64,000 nucleotides of DNA from Diabrotica undecimpunctata (lineage: Eukaryota > Arthropoda > Insecta > Coleoptera > Chrysomelidae), in contig NC_092813.1 of assembly GCF_040954645.1 (NCBI RefSeq), positions 16,284,136-16,348,135 on the forward strand, in the 5' to 3' direction. The notes below the pieces were generated by a model. It saw nothing but the letters and a program-made list of their open reading frames with translations. It searched no databases and was not told the DNA's origin. Made by a program: the position numbers and the translations under genes. Below are positions 31,420-47,230 of the stretch, one piece after another. Every line of letters begins with the position of its first letter. The first letter of the stretch is position 1.

Positions 31420-34400
31420 CTATTTTACAGTGGAATTTGAACGGTTATTATACCCGTTTAGAAATGTTACAATTAATAATTGCTCAAAATTCAATGCTTC
31501 TATAATTTGTCTACAAGAAACTCGTTTTAAAAATAACAAAATTCATAATTTTTGAAATTATACAAGCGTATCTAAAATTAGGCAAAATCAAGAACATGCC
31601 AGTGGTGGAGTTTCAATTTTTATCGAGAATTCCTATGAATATTGCAGTATTCCTCTAATAACAAATTTAGAGGCTGTAGCGGCGTGCTTAGTAGGTCCAC
31701 TAAAAGTTAACATCTGCAGTCTTTATATCGCACCTAATTCTGATCCAAGTATAGCAGATATCTTTTATGTCAGATTCCTACACCTCGAATTATACTGGGA
31801 GATTTTAATGCACATAATTCATTATGAGGCCCAAAAAAATTGACAAAAATGGGGAAAAAAATAGAAAATATCGTAAATAATCTCAATTTAAATCTACTTA
31901 ATGACGACAGGAATATTCGATATAATGCAGCAACAGGAGAGTTTTCAGCAATTGATTTGTCAATTTATGAACCAAACTTGCAACCTAGTTTATCGTGGGA
32001 CACTTAACCTGATCTATATGGAAGTGATCACTTTCCCATCTTAGTTAACAATCTGTTGTACCATAAGCACAATACACACATCACCAAATGGTCCCTAAAT
32101 AAAGCCAACTGGACAATGTTCTCAACATTGATTTCTTCATCAGCTATGAATCTTATAGAAATGTTAGACTCAGAACAAGATATTAACGAGAAAACATTAT
32201 TTTTCAATAAAGTCATACTTGATACAGCGAATAAATTCATTGGAAAAACAGCATTTTATCCAAAACATTCACCTGTACCGTGGTGGAACGATGCGTGCAA
32301 ACAGGCAATAAGGGAATCTAAATCGGCTTTTAATAGATATAAACGATATTAAACTACTGAAAATCATTTGGAATTTAAAAGAGTAAGAGCTAAATGTAGA
32401 TTTATTATTAAAAAAAGCAAGCAAGAGTCATGGCAACAGTTTGTTTCAGAAATCAATAGATCTACTTCAATTGGTCAAACATGATTAAAAGTATATCTGG
32501 AAAAAATTCACAACACCCTATAAAGTACTTAATAAAAGACAATCAGACATTTACATCCGAATGCAATATATCTGAAATAATGTCAAATCAAGATTGTACC
32601 GCTTCTATTGATGAAAGCTATTCAATAGAATTCTTAAATAAGAAACGATTTGAAGAAAATAAAGGAATACCTATAATCAATGACACTTCATCAATAAACA
32701 ATCCTATAAGCTTGACTGAACTTATTGAAACTCTTAACTCCGTTAGAAATACTAGTCCAGGACCAGATAATATACCTGTGAGAACCTACCACTAGTAGGC
32801 CAAAAACTATTATTGCAACTATTCAATTTTATATGAATCAATAAGGTATTTCCACACATATGGCACTCGTCAATCATAGTTCCAATACACAAACCAGGTA
32901 AACCTAAATTTGAAATCTTATAGACCAATCTGTCTCACGAATGCAATGTGTAAATTGCTAGAAAAGATCATTGACAATCAACTCATGTGGTATATTGAAT
33001 ATAAACATCTTATTATACCCGAACAAAGTGGATTTAAAAAAATAGATCAACATTAGATAACTTAATATCATTGGAATCAGAAATTCACGAAGCATTTATA
33101 TGTAATCAAGAATGTTTAGCCATATTCTTTTATGTAAAAAAGACTTTTGATATAGTATGGCGCTTCGATATTTTAACCACACTCCATAATTGGAAGCTTC
33201 ACGGTAACATGTTTGCTTTTATTTCAAACTTTCTACGGCAACGATATTTCCAAGTTCGAATCAATAACCATTTGTCTGAATCTAAATTACAGAAAAATGA
33301 AATTCCACAGAGATCTAATCTAAGCGTAGCACTATTTTTGATTGCTATTAACAATGTTGTGTCGTATTGCAATGGCACAATTAAAACTTTTTTGTATGCT
33401 GATGATCTGGTAATTCTAGCAAGAAATAAAAACATATTATCTGCTCATAATCGTATTGCGGCAGGTCTTATGTCGATAGAATCGTGGTCTTACAATATTG
33501 GGTTCCAGTTTTCCACCACAAAACCAAAAGCTATACATTTTTCACGAAAATCAAATCCACAAAAGCTCCCAAATCTATTTTTAAACAATTCTCCTATAGA
33601 ATATACAAAAGAAAAATTCCTAGTGATGCAACTGGACTCAAAATTAAGTTGGACAAGTGATATACACTCGCTAAGAGTATCGTGTGCAACAAAGTAAGTA
33701 AGTAAGTAAGTCTGTAAACAAAGAAAGCTTGAATATCTAGGCCATATATTGAGACACGATAAGTACCGTCTACTGCAATTGATTGTCCAGGGAAAAATAG
33801 ACAGTAATCGAGGGCTAGGCAGGAGAAGACACTCATGGCTCCAAAATCTGAGGAAGTGGTTCGGGCTCACATCGGTCGAACTATTCAGAAGCGCCGAAAA
33901 CAAGATCAGAATTGCCATGTTAATAGCCAACGTTCTCAACGGACAGGGCACTTGATAAAGAAGAAGAAGAGTATCGTATCAAGCTGGACTAAACATTATG
34001 AAATCTGTATCACATAAAAATTGGGGAGCAAATTTTACAACTATAATAAATTTATATAGAGGTTTAATTAGATCAAAACTGGACTACGGATGTGTTGTGT
34101 ATAACACCGCAAACCAAGCATTGCTTAAAACTTTGGATACTCTTCAGAGTTCAGCCGTTAGACTTGCTCTAGGAGCATATTGCACCAGTCCTGTGGACAG
34201 TCTACTCTGTAAAGCTGGAGAGCCACCCTTAAACCTAAGAAGAAAATACTTAACTCTGTCGTATGTCTCGAGTATAAAATCTAACCCAAAAAATCCAGCT
34301 CTTCATCATGCTGCTGCTAACAGGTTCCAGGAGGTCTATCGAAAAAGAAATAGGGGTCCTGTACCTTTCTATGAACGAGCTAATAGATACTTATTCGATT

Positions 34401-35293
34401 TTAATATTGAGCTACCTCCATTTATCCTATCTTTGAAATAAATTTATGTTTTCCTTGGGTTGCTCCCTCTCCGCTTTGTAACCTTAAACTTACAGCATAT
34501 AACAAAAATAACGTGATACCAAATTTTTTTAAAACATACTTTCTCCATCATCCCATGAACATTCCATCTATAAATTGTCTCCTAAGACAAGTATTTTTAC
34601 AGCAGAACTATTTGCCATCAATAAGGCCCTAAACTATATTCTAGAAAAAAAACTTCCCAAATCTCTTATAATATCTGATTCACTTAGTTGTCTGACATCA
34701 ATTTCCCAGATTTATCTCTCTCATCCAACATTACAGTAGATTAAGTTAATTTTATACCGTATATACCAAAACAATTTGACAGTAGAGTTCCTCTGGGTAC
34801 CATCAAACGTTGGAATAGATGGTAACGAAAAGGCAGATAGTCTAGCTAGGCCCGCAGTAACCAATACAGCCGCATCAGTGGGAAATATAACGGTGCATTT
34901 GGATTTAAAACCTTACTTAAAATCAAAATTGCACAATGTTTGGCAAAACCAATAGAATAGAAGCACCAATAAATTGATACAAATAAAATCTTCCGTCCTT
35001 CCATGGAACTTCTGGCCTTCAAAGCGACAACATCAAGTCCTAATAACACATCTCAAATTAGGACACTCTTCTAAAACACATGAATACTTGTTGAAGAAAG
35101 AAGAGGAACCAGTGTGTTTTGTTTGTGAATGTAAAGTGACAGTGAAGTACATTTTGATTGACTGTCCAATATACTCAGTTGAAAGACTATATCATCACAT
35201 TCCAAAAACATTAAAAGAACTTTTAGGAGAATCTAAATACGTAGCTGACTTGATAGAATTCTTGAAAACTATAAACTTTTTCAATAAAATTTA
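31420..35293 (+). pseudogene. ORF2 of the I-group element: endonuclease, RT, RNase H
   Basis: Endonuclease: QWNLNGYYTRLEMLQLIIAQ, CLQETRFKNN, SGGVSIFIENS, ILGDFNAHN-like IIPRIILGDFNAHNS in a broken frame. RT: NTSPGPDNIPVRTYH (about 32760), PEQSGFKK, then 33071-33697 with FDIVWRFDILTTLHNWKLHG and the catalytic YADDLVILARN (about 33397). After the inserted tail, RLALGAYCTSPVDSLLCKAG (34150-34220). RNase H: ISDSLSCLTS, LWVPSNVGIDGNEKADSLAR. The end motif CFVCECKVTVKYILIDC has Tyr in place of His. Frameshifts and stops throughout. ORF2 would nick the target and reverse-transcribe in place. Confidence 0.82.
33684..33966 (+). mobile_element. 3' fragment of another non-LTR retrotransposon inside ORF2
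   Basis: AAGAGTATCGT at 33673-33683 is duplicated at 33967-33977. The insert begins with (GTAA)n and reads LEYLGHILRHDKYRLLQLIV, SWLQNLRKWFGLTSVELFRS, then AMLIANVLNGQGT and ends in a GATAAAGAAGAAGAAG tail. This is the common C-terminal ORF2 end of a different non-LTR family, 5'-truncated on insertion. The host ORF2 frame resumes on its far side. Confidence 0.85.
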
Positions 35294-35476
35294 AAAATTT
35301 AATTTAACATTAATCAATAAATTTGAAATTTAATTTTACATCAATAATTAAAATATATATTGTATACATTATTATGTAATTGATATTTTGTATATGCCTA
35401 TGTATGTCTTTATCATCTTTGTATTTGTCTTATGCTAATATCCCTAAGTGGTTGAAGCAAAATAAATAAAAAAAAA

Positions 35477-35487
35477 TACAATTTAAT
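35477..35487. repeat. Right target duplication TACAATTTAAT
   Basis: Matches 23652-23662. Confidence 0.75.
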
Positions 35488-37199
35488 CTAGGCCATTATT
35501 GTAACACTTAGGAAGTTCAATTTGACAATATATTATACGGCAATTTATTAAGTTGCAGGTTAATGGACGCACGATATTTCACAACTCACAACTAACGGTT
35601 TTCACAATATTTCAATTATACACGGTGAAACTATAAAATTTTAAGAAGTTAAGATTAATGTGAGACTACAAATTAAAGGATTAATTTGTGATTGAATATA
35701 TTGGTCATTATATAAAAGAAACAGACGACCAATGGAAAATATCTAAATGCATATAAAATATAAAATAATAATAATATAACAATAATCACTAATTCACTTG
35801 GTTTTTAAATTATTATCTTACCCGAGCAGTGCTACCTATAATTTGAATATTTAGAATTTATGATTCAGCTGAACTATCTAATTCAAATCTAAGCTCTTTA
35901 AGTGAAACTGATCTAGAAGGACTTTCTCTAAAGTTTTACTTAAATTTGGTTGTGATACTGTATGTCTGAGAGGTGCTGGATGAGGTTGGATGCAAGAACC
36001 TTGATGCCTTTGTTTTCTGGCCCTCTTGGAGTTTTGAGTATATCTGACGACCTTCCACATAATGACAATCAACATAACAATAAATATAGTGACTAGTGTC
36101 GTGGTTACATGAGGAATCCACTAATGTTTAGCAATGGTTTTTTACGTGTTTTCGGATATATCTTGGTCAAACTGCTCTGCTCATCTCCCGGAATGTCTAT
36201 ATTATGTCTGGGAATGTTGATCCGCTTTTTATCTAGGAGATTCATGTAAGTACCCCCTTATTTCATTTTTTTGTAGTTGCCTCAATCGAATCCCCTGGCC
36301 ATTCACTTATACACGGCCCAGCTACTCCAAATAAAACCTGAGAGCCGTTCACATAAGTTTATTTTGCTTGCTTTCTGTCCCCCAATTTTCAACCCCCATA
36401 ATAATATCCTATGTGGTAGGCAAAATATTTCGTTACCTATCCCGGAAAGGACAATATCGTTCGAGTAGCGTCAAATAAAACTTCCACTAGCATCATCAAA
36501 CGTGGATTCAACAATATATGCCCACTCCCTCTAGATGATTGAAAGGAGCCTTTCAAGGTGAGGAGTAGTACACAAATTGCTCGAAGTATTTGTGTAGCGC
36601 CGTTCCTGAATTGTTGCCCTTCACTCCTCCACCGGACGAGTCAAAAAAACCAATCAAGGGACACACAGTGACTAATTCATCTCTAGACATTAAGTGTGAC
36701 AGACGTAAATAGTTTTGTTTTGTATAACCAGTTTTTATATCAATATAGCCATCAAACCACGTCTATTAATTATTTATTAATCATTAAAAATTCAATTTAA
36801 TTCTTTCCATTGCGGATATTAAAGAATAACCATAATTATAATAAAAGTAAAATTTAAAAACCATTATTCCCGCAAAGGTGCATCGTAAAATATATCCTAT
36901 ATGTATACTTTACACGCTTTTTAACAAAATTATTTCCAAATCCATTGTCTTGTGTAATATTTAATACTAAATGTTTTTACACTAAAATGTTAACACAAGT
37001 TATTCATCTTAAAAACTAACTTGTCTATTTAGAGATTTGACGTAAACAGCCAACTTTTCTAAAAGAAAAAGTTACCCAAAATGAGATTTAAATTAAAATC
37101 GGATGATAAACAAAAAAGGTATTCCAAAATGAACAATATCACTGTTTTTGAATATTGTTAATATTTTTTTATTAAGTATAAAAATTAGTATTTATTTGA
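35488..37199. other. Unassigned stretch, possible old LTR-element end
   Basis: No sustained coding frame. The middle (36240-36660) is richer in GC and contains AATAAAGGGG-like purines and stem-forming AAAGGCTCCTTTCAA on the minus strand. It may be the remains of an LTR-element 3' end next to the membrane-segment fragment at 35878-36120. 36780-37190 is AT-rich with nothing recognised. Confidence 0.35.
35878..36120 (-). pseudogene. Fragment with one membrane segment and a basic tail
   Basis: On the minus strand a stop-free run reads WIPHVTTTLVTIF then IVMLIVIMWKVV, a likely membrane helix, followed by a basic stretch (SKRARKQRHQG) and a 40-residue polar tail. The layout resembles the C-terminal anchor of an envelope-like protein, but no surface domain, fusion peptide or cysteine pattern was seen, and a stop lies just upstream. 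Function unknown. Confidence 0.3.
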
Positions 37200-37297
37200 G
37201 TCCCGACCTGTAAACATCGATACGAATTAGGCGAAAGTTTATAGTGGTGATTAAAAACGGGCTCCGGCCGCATTGTGTATCAAGTGAATATACTATT

Positions 37298-37309
37298 TAT
37301 AAACTATTT
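37298..37309. repeat. Target duplication TATAAACTATTT, left copy
   Basis: Identical to 42958-42969. It abuts the T tract that is the poly(A) tail of the minus-strand element. Confidence 0.7.
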
Positions 37310-37461
37310 TTTTTTTTTATTTTAACTTTAACGTGCTCGGCTACTATGGCCACTTACACAGGTACTATAACATGAATTTTCATTACACAAACATTAAGTG
37401 TTACATTAAGAATATGTTACAATAATACGGAATGATAATAATATGTTATACAATGTCTAAA

Positions 37462-41150
<3,689 letters not shown>

Positions 41151-41205
41151 TGGATTAAATTGAAGGTGAATCTTGAGTTGAAGGGGTAAGGAGCAACTGA
41201 GATGG

Positions 41206-42556
41206 TTATTCTGGCTGTTGGGAGAGAAGGGTTTTGGTTTCATCATCGGTTAGGAGTTCAGATGAGACGCTGATATTATTAGAGTCATCTGGGTTTAGCT
41301 GTCTTTTGATTTTCTTTTGAAGTCTCGTAAGTCGATTTTTAAGGGATCTTTCCTTAGTTTCTGAATGGAGAACTGTAAAAACAAAAACTTCATTAAGTGG
41401 ACTAGGATTACCATGTGTATTTTCTAGGAAAGCAATAAACTGAGTCTCGGTCAAAGTTAGACCAGATGAATTATTTTTATAAATGGCCGCTACGGTTTGT
41501 AGTGAACTAACTGTTAGATTATGTTTCTCTGATTTTGTAGTTTTTGTTTTTTTCTTGTGAGGTTTGGAGACAGTGTTTGTTTTTGTGGATAACGGAGGAA
41601 GCATTTGGTTAGACGCTGGTTCGGGTGTACCTGCTGAAGATAATAGAGAAGGAATATCAGAATTGCTGTCTGTTGATATAGCTCTTTTTTGTCCTTGTGT
41701 GGGTGGAATTGATGGGTGTATAGTTTCAGTATCTATTTCAGTGTGGGTCAGTGCAATTTGAGGTAGTTAGGTCTGATTGAACAGGAGTGCTTACGTCAGA
41801 AATTATATCAGTAATTTCAGATGTAGAGGGCTCTAGATGGGGTAGTTCAGTTTGAGAAAAAGAAGTTGGATTATTGGTACATGAGTCAGCTGTATGTCAG
41901 ACCTCTTTACATAAAAAACAATGCAATTTATCGGTAGAAATAAATATTCTATAAGGTATAAGGTTTTTGTATGTAATAACGAAGTTTCTATCTACTGAAA
42001 AGTTCTCCTTATCGGGGATAATATACGTTACTCTTCGGAAGCTCATTATGTGTGCATAACCTTCTCCAAGTGCACCACATTTCACAAATGACACAGGAGA
42101 GATCAGCTGTAATCCAATATCTTTAAGGGTGTTCTCAATTATGGAATGTGGAATTGAAGGAGATACGTTAAATATAAGAAGGCGTTTGGCTGGGGTGATA
42201 AGTCTTCTGATGGGAACTACTGTAGAGTTGATAGAGATATTTTAATGTGTTTTTAGAAGGTTATCGACAACTGTAGGCGAGGAAAGATAAATACAGATGC
42301 GGTTATTTGGGATACGTGATGCAAAGGTTTTGTTTTTTGGGATAAAAATGTCCCCTATAGCTTTAACATAGTCAAATAAAACAGTATTTGGAATAGCGTG
42401 CATTAAAATGGCTTGCTCCTTACGTGGGAAAGTAGGAGGTGGAGGTTTGGATAAAGTAGCAGCGACATATGATTTCATGGGGAGGACTTGTGGAGTTGTA
42501 AGGTTTTGATTTGAGTTCATTTTTGTGAGTGTTCCTGGATACCAAAAACACTTCAC
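41206..42556 (-). pseudogene. ORF1 of the minus-strand I-group element
   Basis: N-terminal piece 42556-42242 (probable start MNSNQNLTTPQ; KEQAILMHAIPNTVLFDYVK). Middle piece 42094-41897 (SFVKCGALGEGYAHIMSFRR, then IPYRIFISTDKLHCFLCKEV). The knuckle CFLCKEV-stop-HTADSC contains a stop at 41899-41897. C-terminal piece 41604-41206 (SLQTVAAIYKNNSSGLTLTE, RLQKKIKRQLNPDD). Architecture and sequence parallel the ORF1 at 23868-25160. Confidence 0.75.
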
Positions 42557-42957
42557 TTAATTTTTAGTATTGCAACAGTCGTCCTAGTAGGACACTGTGG
42601 ATAAAATAATAGGAATATAACAGTTACCTGTATCTGCAGTTTTCCTTCAGTTGAATATAATAATATTATAGTCCAATAATAATCGCTGTTTCCATAACAC
42701 ACAAAATAATTGGAATTATCACATAATTATAACTATAAGAACTGGTTCGTAAACTGGTAGAAATCGAGAAGGTAATTAAGACTATACCGTTAGGGCAAGG
42801 TAATGTTTACTCGTTGGCTACCTGAATGGGAATCTTGAATACTAGTTAATTGTAATATAACTATTAAATACTGTTTAATATACACACAATTATTAAAAAC
42901 TAATAGGAAAACTTTTAATTATCAAGTTTAACTTTGACAGTTATTTGACAATGATGA

Positions 42958-42969
42958 TATAAACTATTT
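42958..42969. repeat. Target duplication TATAAACTATTT, right copy
   Basis: Matches 37298-37309 and marks the 5' end of the minus-strand I-group element. Confidence 0.7.
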
Positions 42970-43001
42970 AAAAATTAAAATATACAGTTTTAACAATTAA
43001 A

Positions 43002-44999
43002 ATGAGTGCTATACCAGATTTATCGGTGAGTGTTCCTTTTTATACTGCTACTGTAAATGGACAAATAATAAATGCTCAATATCAGCAACAGCAAATTCAA
43101 CCAGAATGCCCAAATGTCCTTTTTCCACAAAATTTACAACCCAATTCAGCACAAATTTTAAACAACCCACCAACGAAAATATATTATGTTCCTAATCAAG
43201 TACTCTCACAATCTTCCTCAAACTGTCAATACAATCCTAAAATAAATCCCATATTATCTACACCTCAAAATGAAGCTTATGATTCTATTGAGATGACACA
43301 TACATTACAAAGTGAAGAATCTTCAGGGGAAATCAGCGACATTGAGTCATCGGACATCCGTGAATGGCAAACTAAACAACATATTAACAAAAAACGCAAA
43401 ATTAATCCTCCGACACCAACAAAAAATAAAGACACGGTAGTAACCATCAATAAATTTCAGATTCTACAAAATAAAAACGAAAACGATAACAATAACAGTA
43501 CAGAAAATACCAACGAAACTCCAGCAACCTCTAAACTTCCACCAATTTTTATATATTGTGTTACTGAATACAATAAAATGGTTAATAACCTATCGCAAGT
43601 AACAAAAACAGAGACATTTTATTGCACAGCATTAAAAAACAACACGATAAAGATAAATTCCCGGGACTCAGAAACATACCGAAAACTGGTAAGACATTTA
43701 AACAGAAAAAAAATTGTGCATCATAAGTACCAAATGAAAGAGGATAGAGCATACAGAGTTGTAATTCGTAATATACATCATACAGTGTCCATTAATATAA
43801 TAAAAAGCGAAATAGAAAAACATGGACATTTAGTACGCAATATTGTAAATATAAAACACAGAGTAAGTAAGAACCCTTTAATGATGTTCTACGTCGATAT
43901 AGAACCTAATCGAAATAATAAAAAAATATATGAAATTCAATTTATAAACAACGCAAAAATAGTTCTTAGACACTCCATGCCCAATAATATGAAAGAACAA
44001 ATTTTTAGATGCCATAACTACAAAGCACCAGGCTTCGATATGATCACTGGGCTAATAATAAAAAAATTACCGAGAAAAGCAATTGTTCTACTAACAATGA
44101 TATATAATAGTATCATAAGATTAGCCTACTACTCGATTAATTGGAACTTCACACAAATAATTATGATTAGTAAACCAAATAAACCACCAAATATTACTAC
44201 TTTATATAGACCAATTAGCTTACTTCCAATAATGTCAAAAATCTTAGAAAGACTTCTGCTCCAAAGATTCTCAGAAGACATCGAAATTAATTCAGTGATC
44301 CCAACACACCAGTTTGGTTTCCGCGAAGCCCATTCAACTCTACAACAGTGTCATAGGATTGTTAAAAACATTAATGTATACCTCGAAGAGAAAAAAATTT
44401 GCATTGCTGCCTTCCTGGATATAGAACAAGCCTTCGACCGTGTTTGGCATGACGGTCTCCTGTATAAACTTAAGTCATCATTTTCCACTCCTCACTATCT
44501 ACTCTTAAAATCATACCTCACAGAACATCACTTTGAAGTCAGATTCCTTACAGAAACCTCTCATTACTATCCCACAAAATCCGGTGTCCCTCAAGGAAGT
44601 GTCCTGGGTCCCCTCCTGTACCTCATATACACTGCTGATATCCCAACAACAAATACGACCACAGTAGACATGTTCGTAGATGACACCGCCATAATATCAA
44701 TCGATGATGACCCCCAAGTGGCATCAGGAAACCTTAAAATACACATGAATCTACTACAAGACTGGATGAATAGATGGAAAATCAAAGTTAACCATACTAA
44801 GTCTAATCAAATTACATTCACCAACAGAAACATCATATGTCCGAGAATCAGACTGAACAACATATTACTACCAGTAAAAACTGAAGTCAAATACCTGGGA
44901 ATGACACTTGATCAAAATCTCACTTGGAAAGCACACATCTTGGTAAAAAAAAACCAAATCAACATGAAAATACGTCAAATGAATTGGCTAATAGGATGA
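43002..44999 (+). CDS. Jockey ORF1-RT in-frame fusion, 665 aa
   Basis: Starts MSAIPDLSVSVPFYTATVNG, 30 bases after the nested element's target duplication. Residues 1-180 are Gln/Asn-rich and charged. Residues about 185-330 resemble the PRE_C2HC domain of Jockey ORF1 (YRVVIRNIHHTVSINIIKSE). At about residue 338 (FRCHN) the text switches directly to RT: KAPGFDMITGLIIKKLP, LYRPISLLPIMSKILERLLL, HQFGFREAHSTLQQCHRIVK, AFLDIEQAFDRVWHDGLLYK, SGVPQGSVLGPLLYLIYTAD. The catalytic box is FVDD rather than YADD. ORF1 zinc knuckles, the inter-ORF region and the whole endonuclease are missing, yet the frame is open. It lacks the nuclease needed for autonomous movement. Confidence 0.85.
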   Translation: MSAIPDLSVSVPFYTATVNGQIINAQYQQQQIQPECPNVLFPQNLQPNSAQILNNPPTKIYYVPNQVLSQSSSNCQYNPKINPILSTPQNEAYDSIEMTHTLQSEESSGEISDIESSDIREWQTKQHINKKRKINPPTPTKNKDTVVTINKFQILQNKNENDNNNSTENTNETPATSKLPPIFIYCVTEYNKMVNNLSQVTKTETFYCTALKNNTIKINSRDSETYRKLVRHLNRKKIVHHKYQMKEDRAYRVVIRNIHHTVSINIIKSEIEKHGHLVRNIVNIKHRVSKNPLMMFYVDIEPNRNNKKIYEIQFINNAKIVLRHSMPNNMKEQIFRCHNYKAPGFDMITGLIIKKLPRKAIVLLTMIYNSIIRLAYYSINWNFTQIIMISKPNKPPNITTLYRPISLLPIMSKILERLLLQRFSEDIEINSVIPTHQFGFREAHSTLQQCHRIVKNINVYLEEKKICIAAFLDIEQAFDRVWHDGLLYKLKSSFSTPHYLLLKSYLTEHHFEVRFLTETSHYYPTKSGVPQGSVLGPLLYLIYTADIPTTNTTTVDMFVDDTAIISIDDDPQVASGNLKIHMNLLQDWMNRWKIKVNHTKSNQITFTNRNIICPRIRLNNILLPVKTEVKYLGMTLDQNLTWKAHILVKKNQINMKIRQMNWLIG

Positions 45000-45230
45000 A
45001 AATCACAGTTATCTACAGATAATAAACTACTATTGTATAAGTACATTATAAAGCCTATATGGACATACGGAGTGCAACTATGGGGCTGTGCAAAGCCTTC
45101 TAATACAAAAATCATTCAGAATGACTCTGGTATACCGTTCGTTGAAGACAAAATCAGCAGACTAACAAGAAATTATTTAAAACATCTGCCAGCCCACCCC
45201 AACTAGGAAGCAAGACAACTACCTACTAAA
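45000..45230 (+). pseudogene. Jockey RT tail with a second internal deletion
   Basis: After the stop at 44997 the same protein continues in another frame: YKYIIKPIWTYGVQLWGCAK (about 45040-45090), then jumps near 45117 to VEDKISRLTRNYLKHLPAHP, the ORF2 C-terminal end. The piece between is absent. Confidence 0.65.
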
Positions 45231-45385
45231 ACCATTTTTGACCATAATTTTATTATATATACAATATTTAAAAATATTTTTTTAATACTATAAAACTGAT
45301 TTGTTTAAATTTAGTAAAAGTGTTAGGAAACATTGTTTATAAATAACAATTTAATACTGTTGAGTGTGTAATAAATAAAAAAATA

Positions 45386-46970
45386 ACAATAAAAAGCTAC
45401 TTAAGAACAGGTTTGCATATCCCGTAGTTATTAGCTCCTTCGTTTTGGATAATTATGAAATGAAAATACGATAAATATTATTATTTTCAGGTTATGCCTC
45501 AGTTTAAAAAAAAAACAAAAAATTTAGTCCAGTAGAACCCGAAATATGTTATTTTTTCCGAGCTTTTTATCTCGAAACTGTGTTGAGATTTTATGAAGAG
45601 CGCAGCTGGAACTTTATTCGACTAGGATTAGAAATGTGTAGGAATTCTATCAGATTAATTATTTTTATTTGAATATTAAATAAGTTTAAAATATTATGGG
45701 GTTGTAAATTATTATTAAATTTAGTCAAAATTAAAAATAATTAAAAAATTTTTTGTATAAATTTAATCAGGGTAAAATTATTAATAATTGAATTTTAAAT
45801 AATTTTATTACTTTATCGGGTTTAATATAATATTTAAATTAGAAATTAGTAAATGTAAAAATGGAAAATAGTTTTTTTGACAGTTAAATTAAAATAAACG
45901 AATAAAAAATATAATGTAAATATTTTAAGTGTCAAAAAGCTTACTACGAGAAACAAAACCAACATCGTCCAACACCTTTATTTTATAATATACCCTGAAT
46001 ATTTAGTTAAAAAATCATTAAAATATAGCGTGGGTAAATTACTCGAAAAATTGAAGCAGGATACCAAAATATAATTGTCGCAAGTAAAAACCGTGCAGTT
46101 AAATAGAGTTTAGACCGACTTAGGGAATTAAAACTCAGAAGATGGTAACCGATTGCGATAAACCAAACAAAATTACGACAGATCTTAGAGCAGGCCTGGA
46201 TCCACAAAGGCTTTTTGGGCCATAGAAGATGATATCTTGCATATATTTTTATTTTAAATTGTGTTGTCAAAATTTATTGGTGTGAACATTTAGAAAAATG
46301 ATTTGCAAAGTAAAACCACGTTGGTACAAAGGATTATCTTCAAGATATATTTCTGAATAAAATCTGTTAATTAAACATCATGATTATAAAATACACGTTT
46401 TGACAATTGCAAAAGGACAAGCTAAGAAAAAGAAGAATATTTAACCATAAATAAACCAATTTAGTTAATAATATAAAGGTAAAAATAACCTGAATATATA
46501 AAAAAATGGGGAAAACAAATAAAAGGAAAGCTAATATTTACAATAAAAATACTACTGAAAACACAATCATTCATAAAAAAAATTTCTTAATATTTACAGT
46601 CATTTGCTGTCAAATTTGCTATCAAATCCACTTTCCTTCGTGATGTGTCTTTGTATTGTATTCTATATACAAAAGTCCCCACAAGGTTTTAGTTAAAGTC
46701 TCTCATGGTTACCCTGACAAATTTTCACGTAGGAATTTAATATTATTATAGCCGATTCCCTCTGTAAAGAAAAAATACTAAACTTCTAGCCTTCTCCCGA
46801 TAGATAACAAATTACAAATAGTTTATAACTTAACCCAAGTTAAAAAGAGTACCTAACTGGCAGAAATATTTAAAACGTAAGAGTCAAAAATATTATGAAT
46901 ATAAAACACAATAAAGAAACTAAAACACAAAGTGTAAATGACAAAGGAAAACTCATTGCTTAATTTTACG
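45386..46970. other. AT-rich desert
   Basis: No gene recognised. 46030-46270 is slightly richer in GC and could be a degraded retroelement tail. Confidence 0.5.
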
Positions 46971-47230
46971 AAAAAGAACTAGAAATTAATACTAAGGAAA
47001 ATGGGAAACTATGTTGTAGGGTTCTTATCATATAGAAAAATCAGAATTAAAAATAAAAAAAAAGGGTAAATCATATAGAAAAACAAAATTCACTCAGATA
47101 ATGCCGATTAAAACTGCTTACCTACTAAAACAATAAGAAAAATTAATAGATGATGGAAAGAATATTTTTAAAATTTGTGTAGTCATCATGAGAGACAAAA
47201 AGAAATAAATAGTTCTGAATATCAAGAACA
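46971..47230 (+). repeat. Paralogue of the BEL element 2 target site (empty site)
   Basis: Shares TTTTACGAAAAAG, AAATTAATACTAAGGAAAATG, ACTATGTTGTAGGG, GCTTACCTACTAAAACAA and ATAGATGATG with 56200-56360, then TTTTTAAAAT and CATGAGAGACAAAAA with 63645-63690. It therefore spans the insertion point without the 7.3-kb element. Confidence 0.8.

Larger units (their letters stand above)
23663..35476 (+). mobile_element. I-group non-LTR retrotransposon split by two later insertions
   Basis: ORF1 (23868-25160) with a zinc knuckle and ORF2 (about 31420-35293) with endonuclease, RT, RNase H and a terminal CCHC motif, followed by an A tract at 35467-35476. A BEL/Pao element (25179-31319) separates the ORFs and a 283-bp retroelement tail (33684-33966) interrupts ORF2. 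The 11-bp target duplication on both sides defines the ends. Without the insertions it would be about 5.4 kb. Frameshifts and stops in both ORFs make it inactive. Confidence 0.85.
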
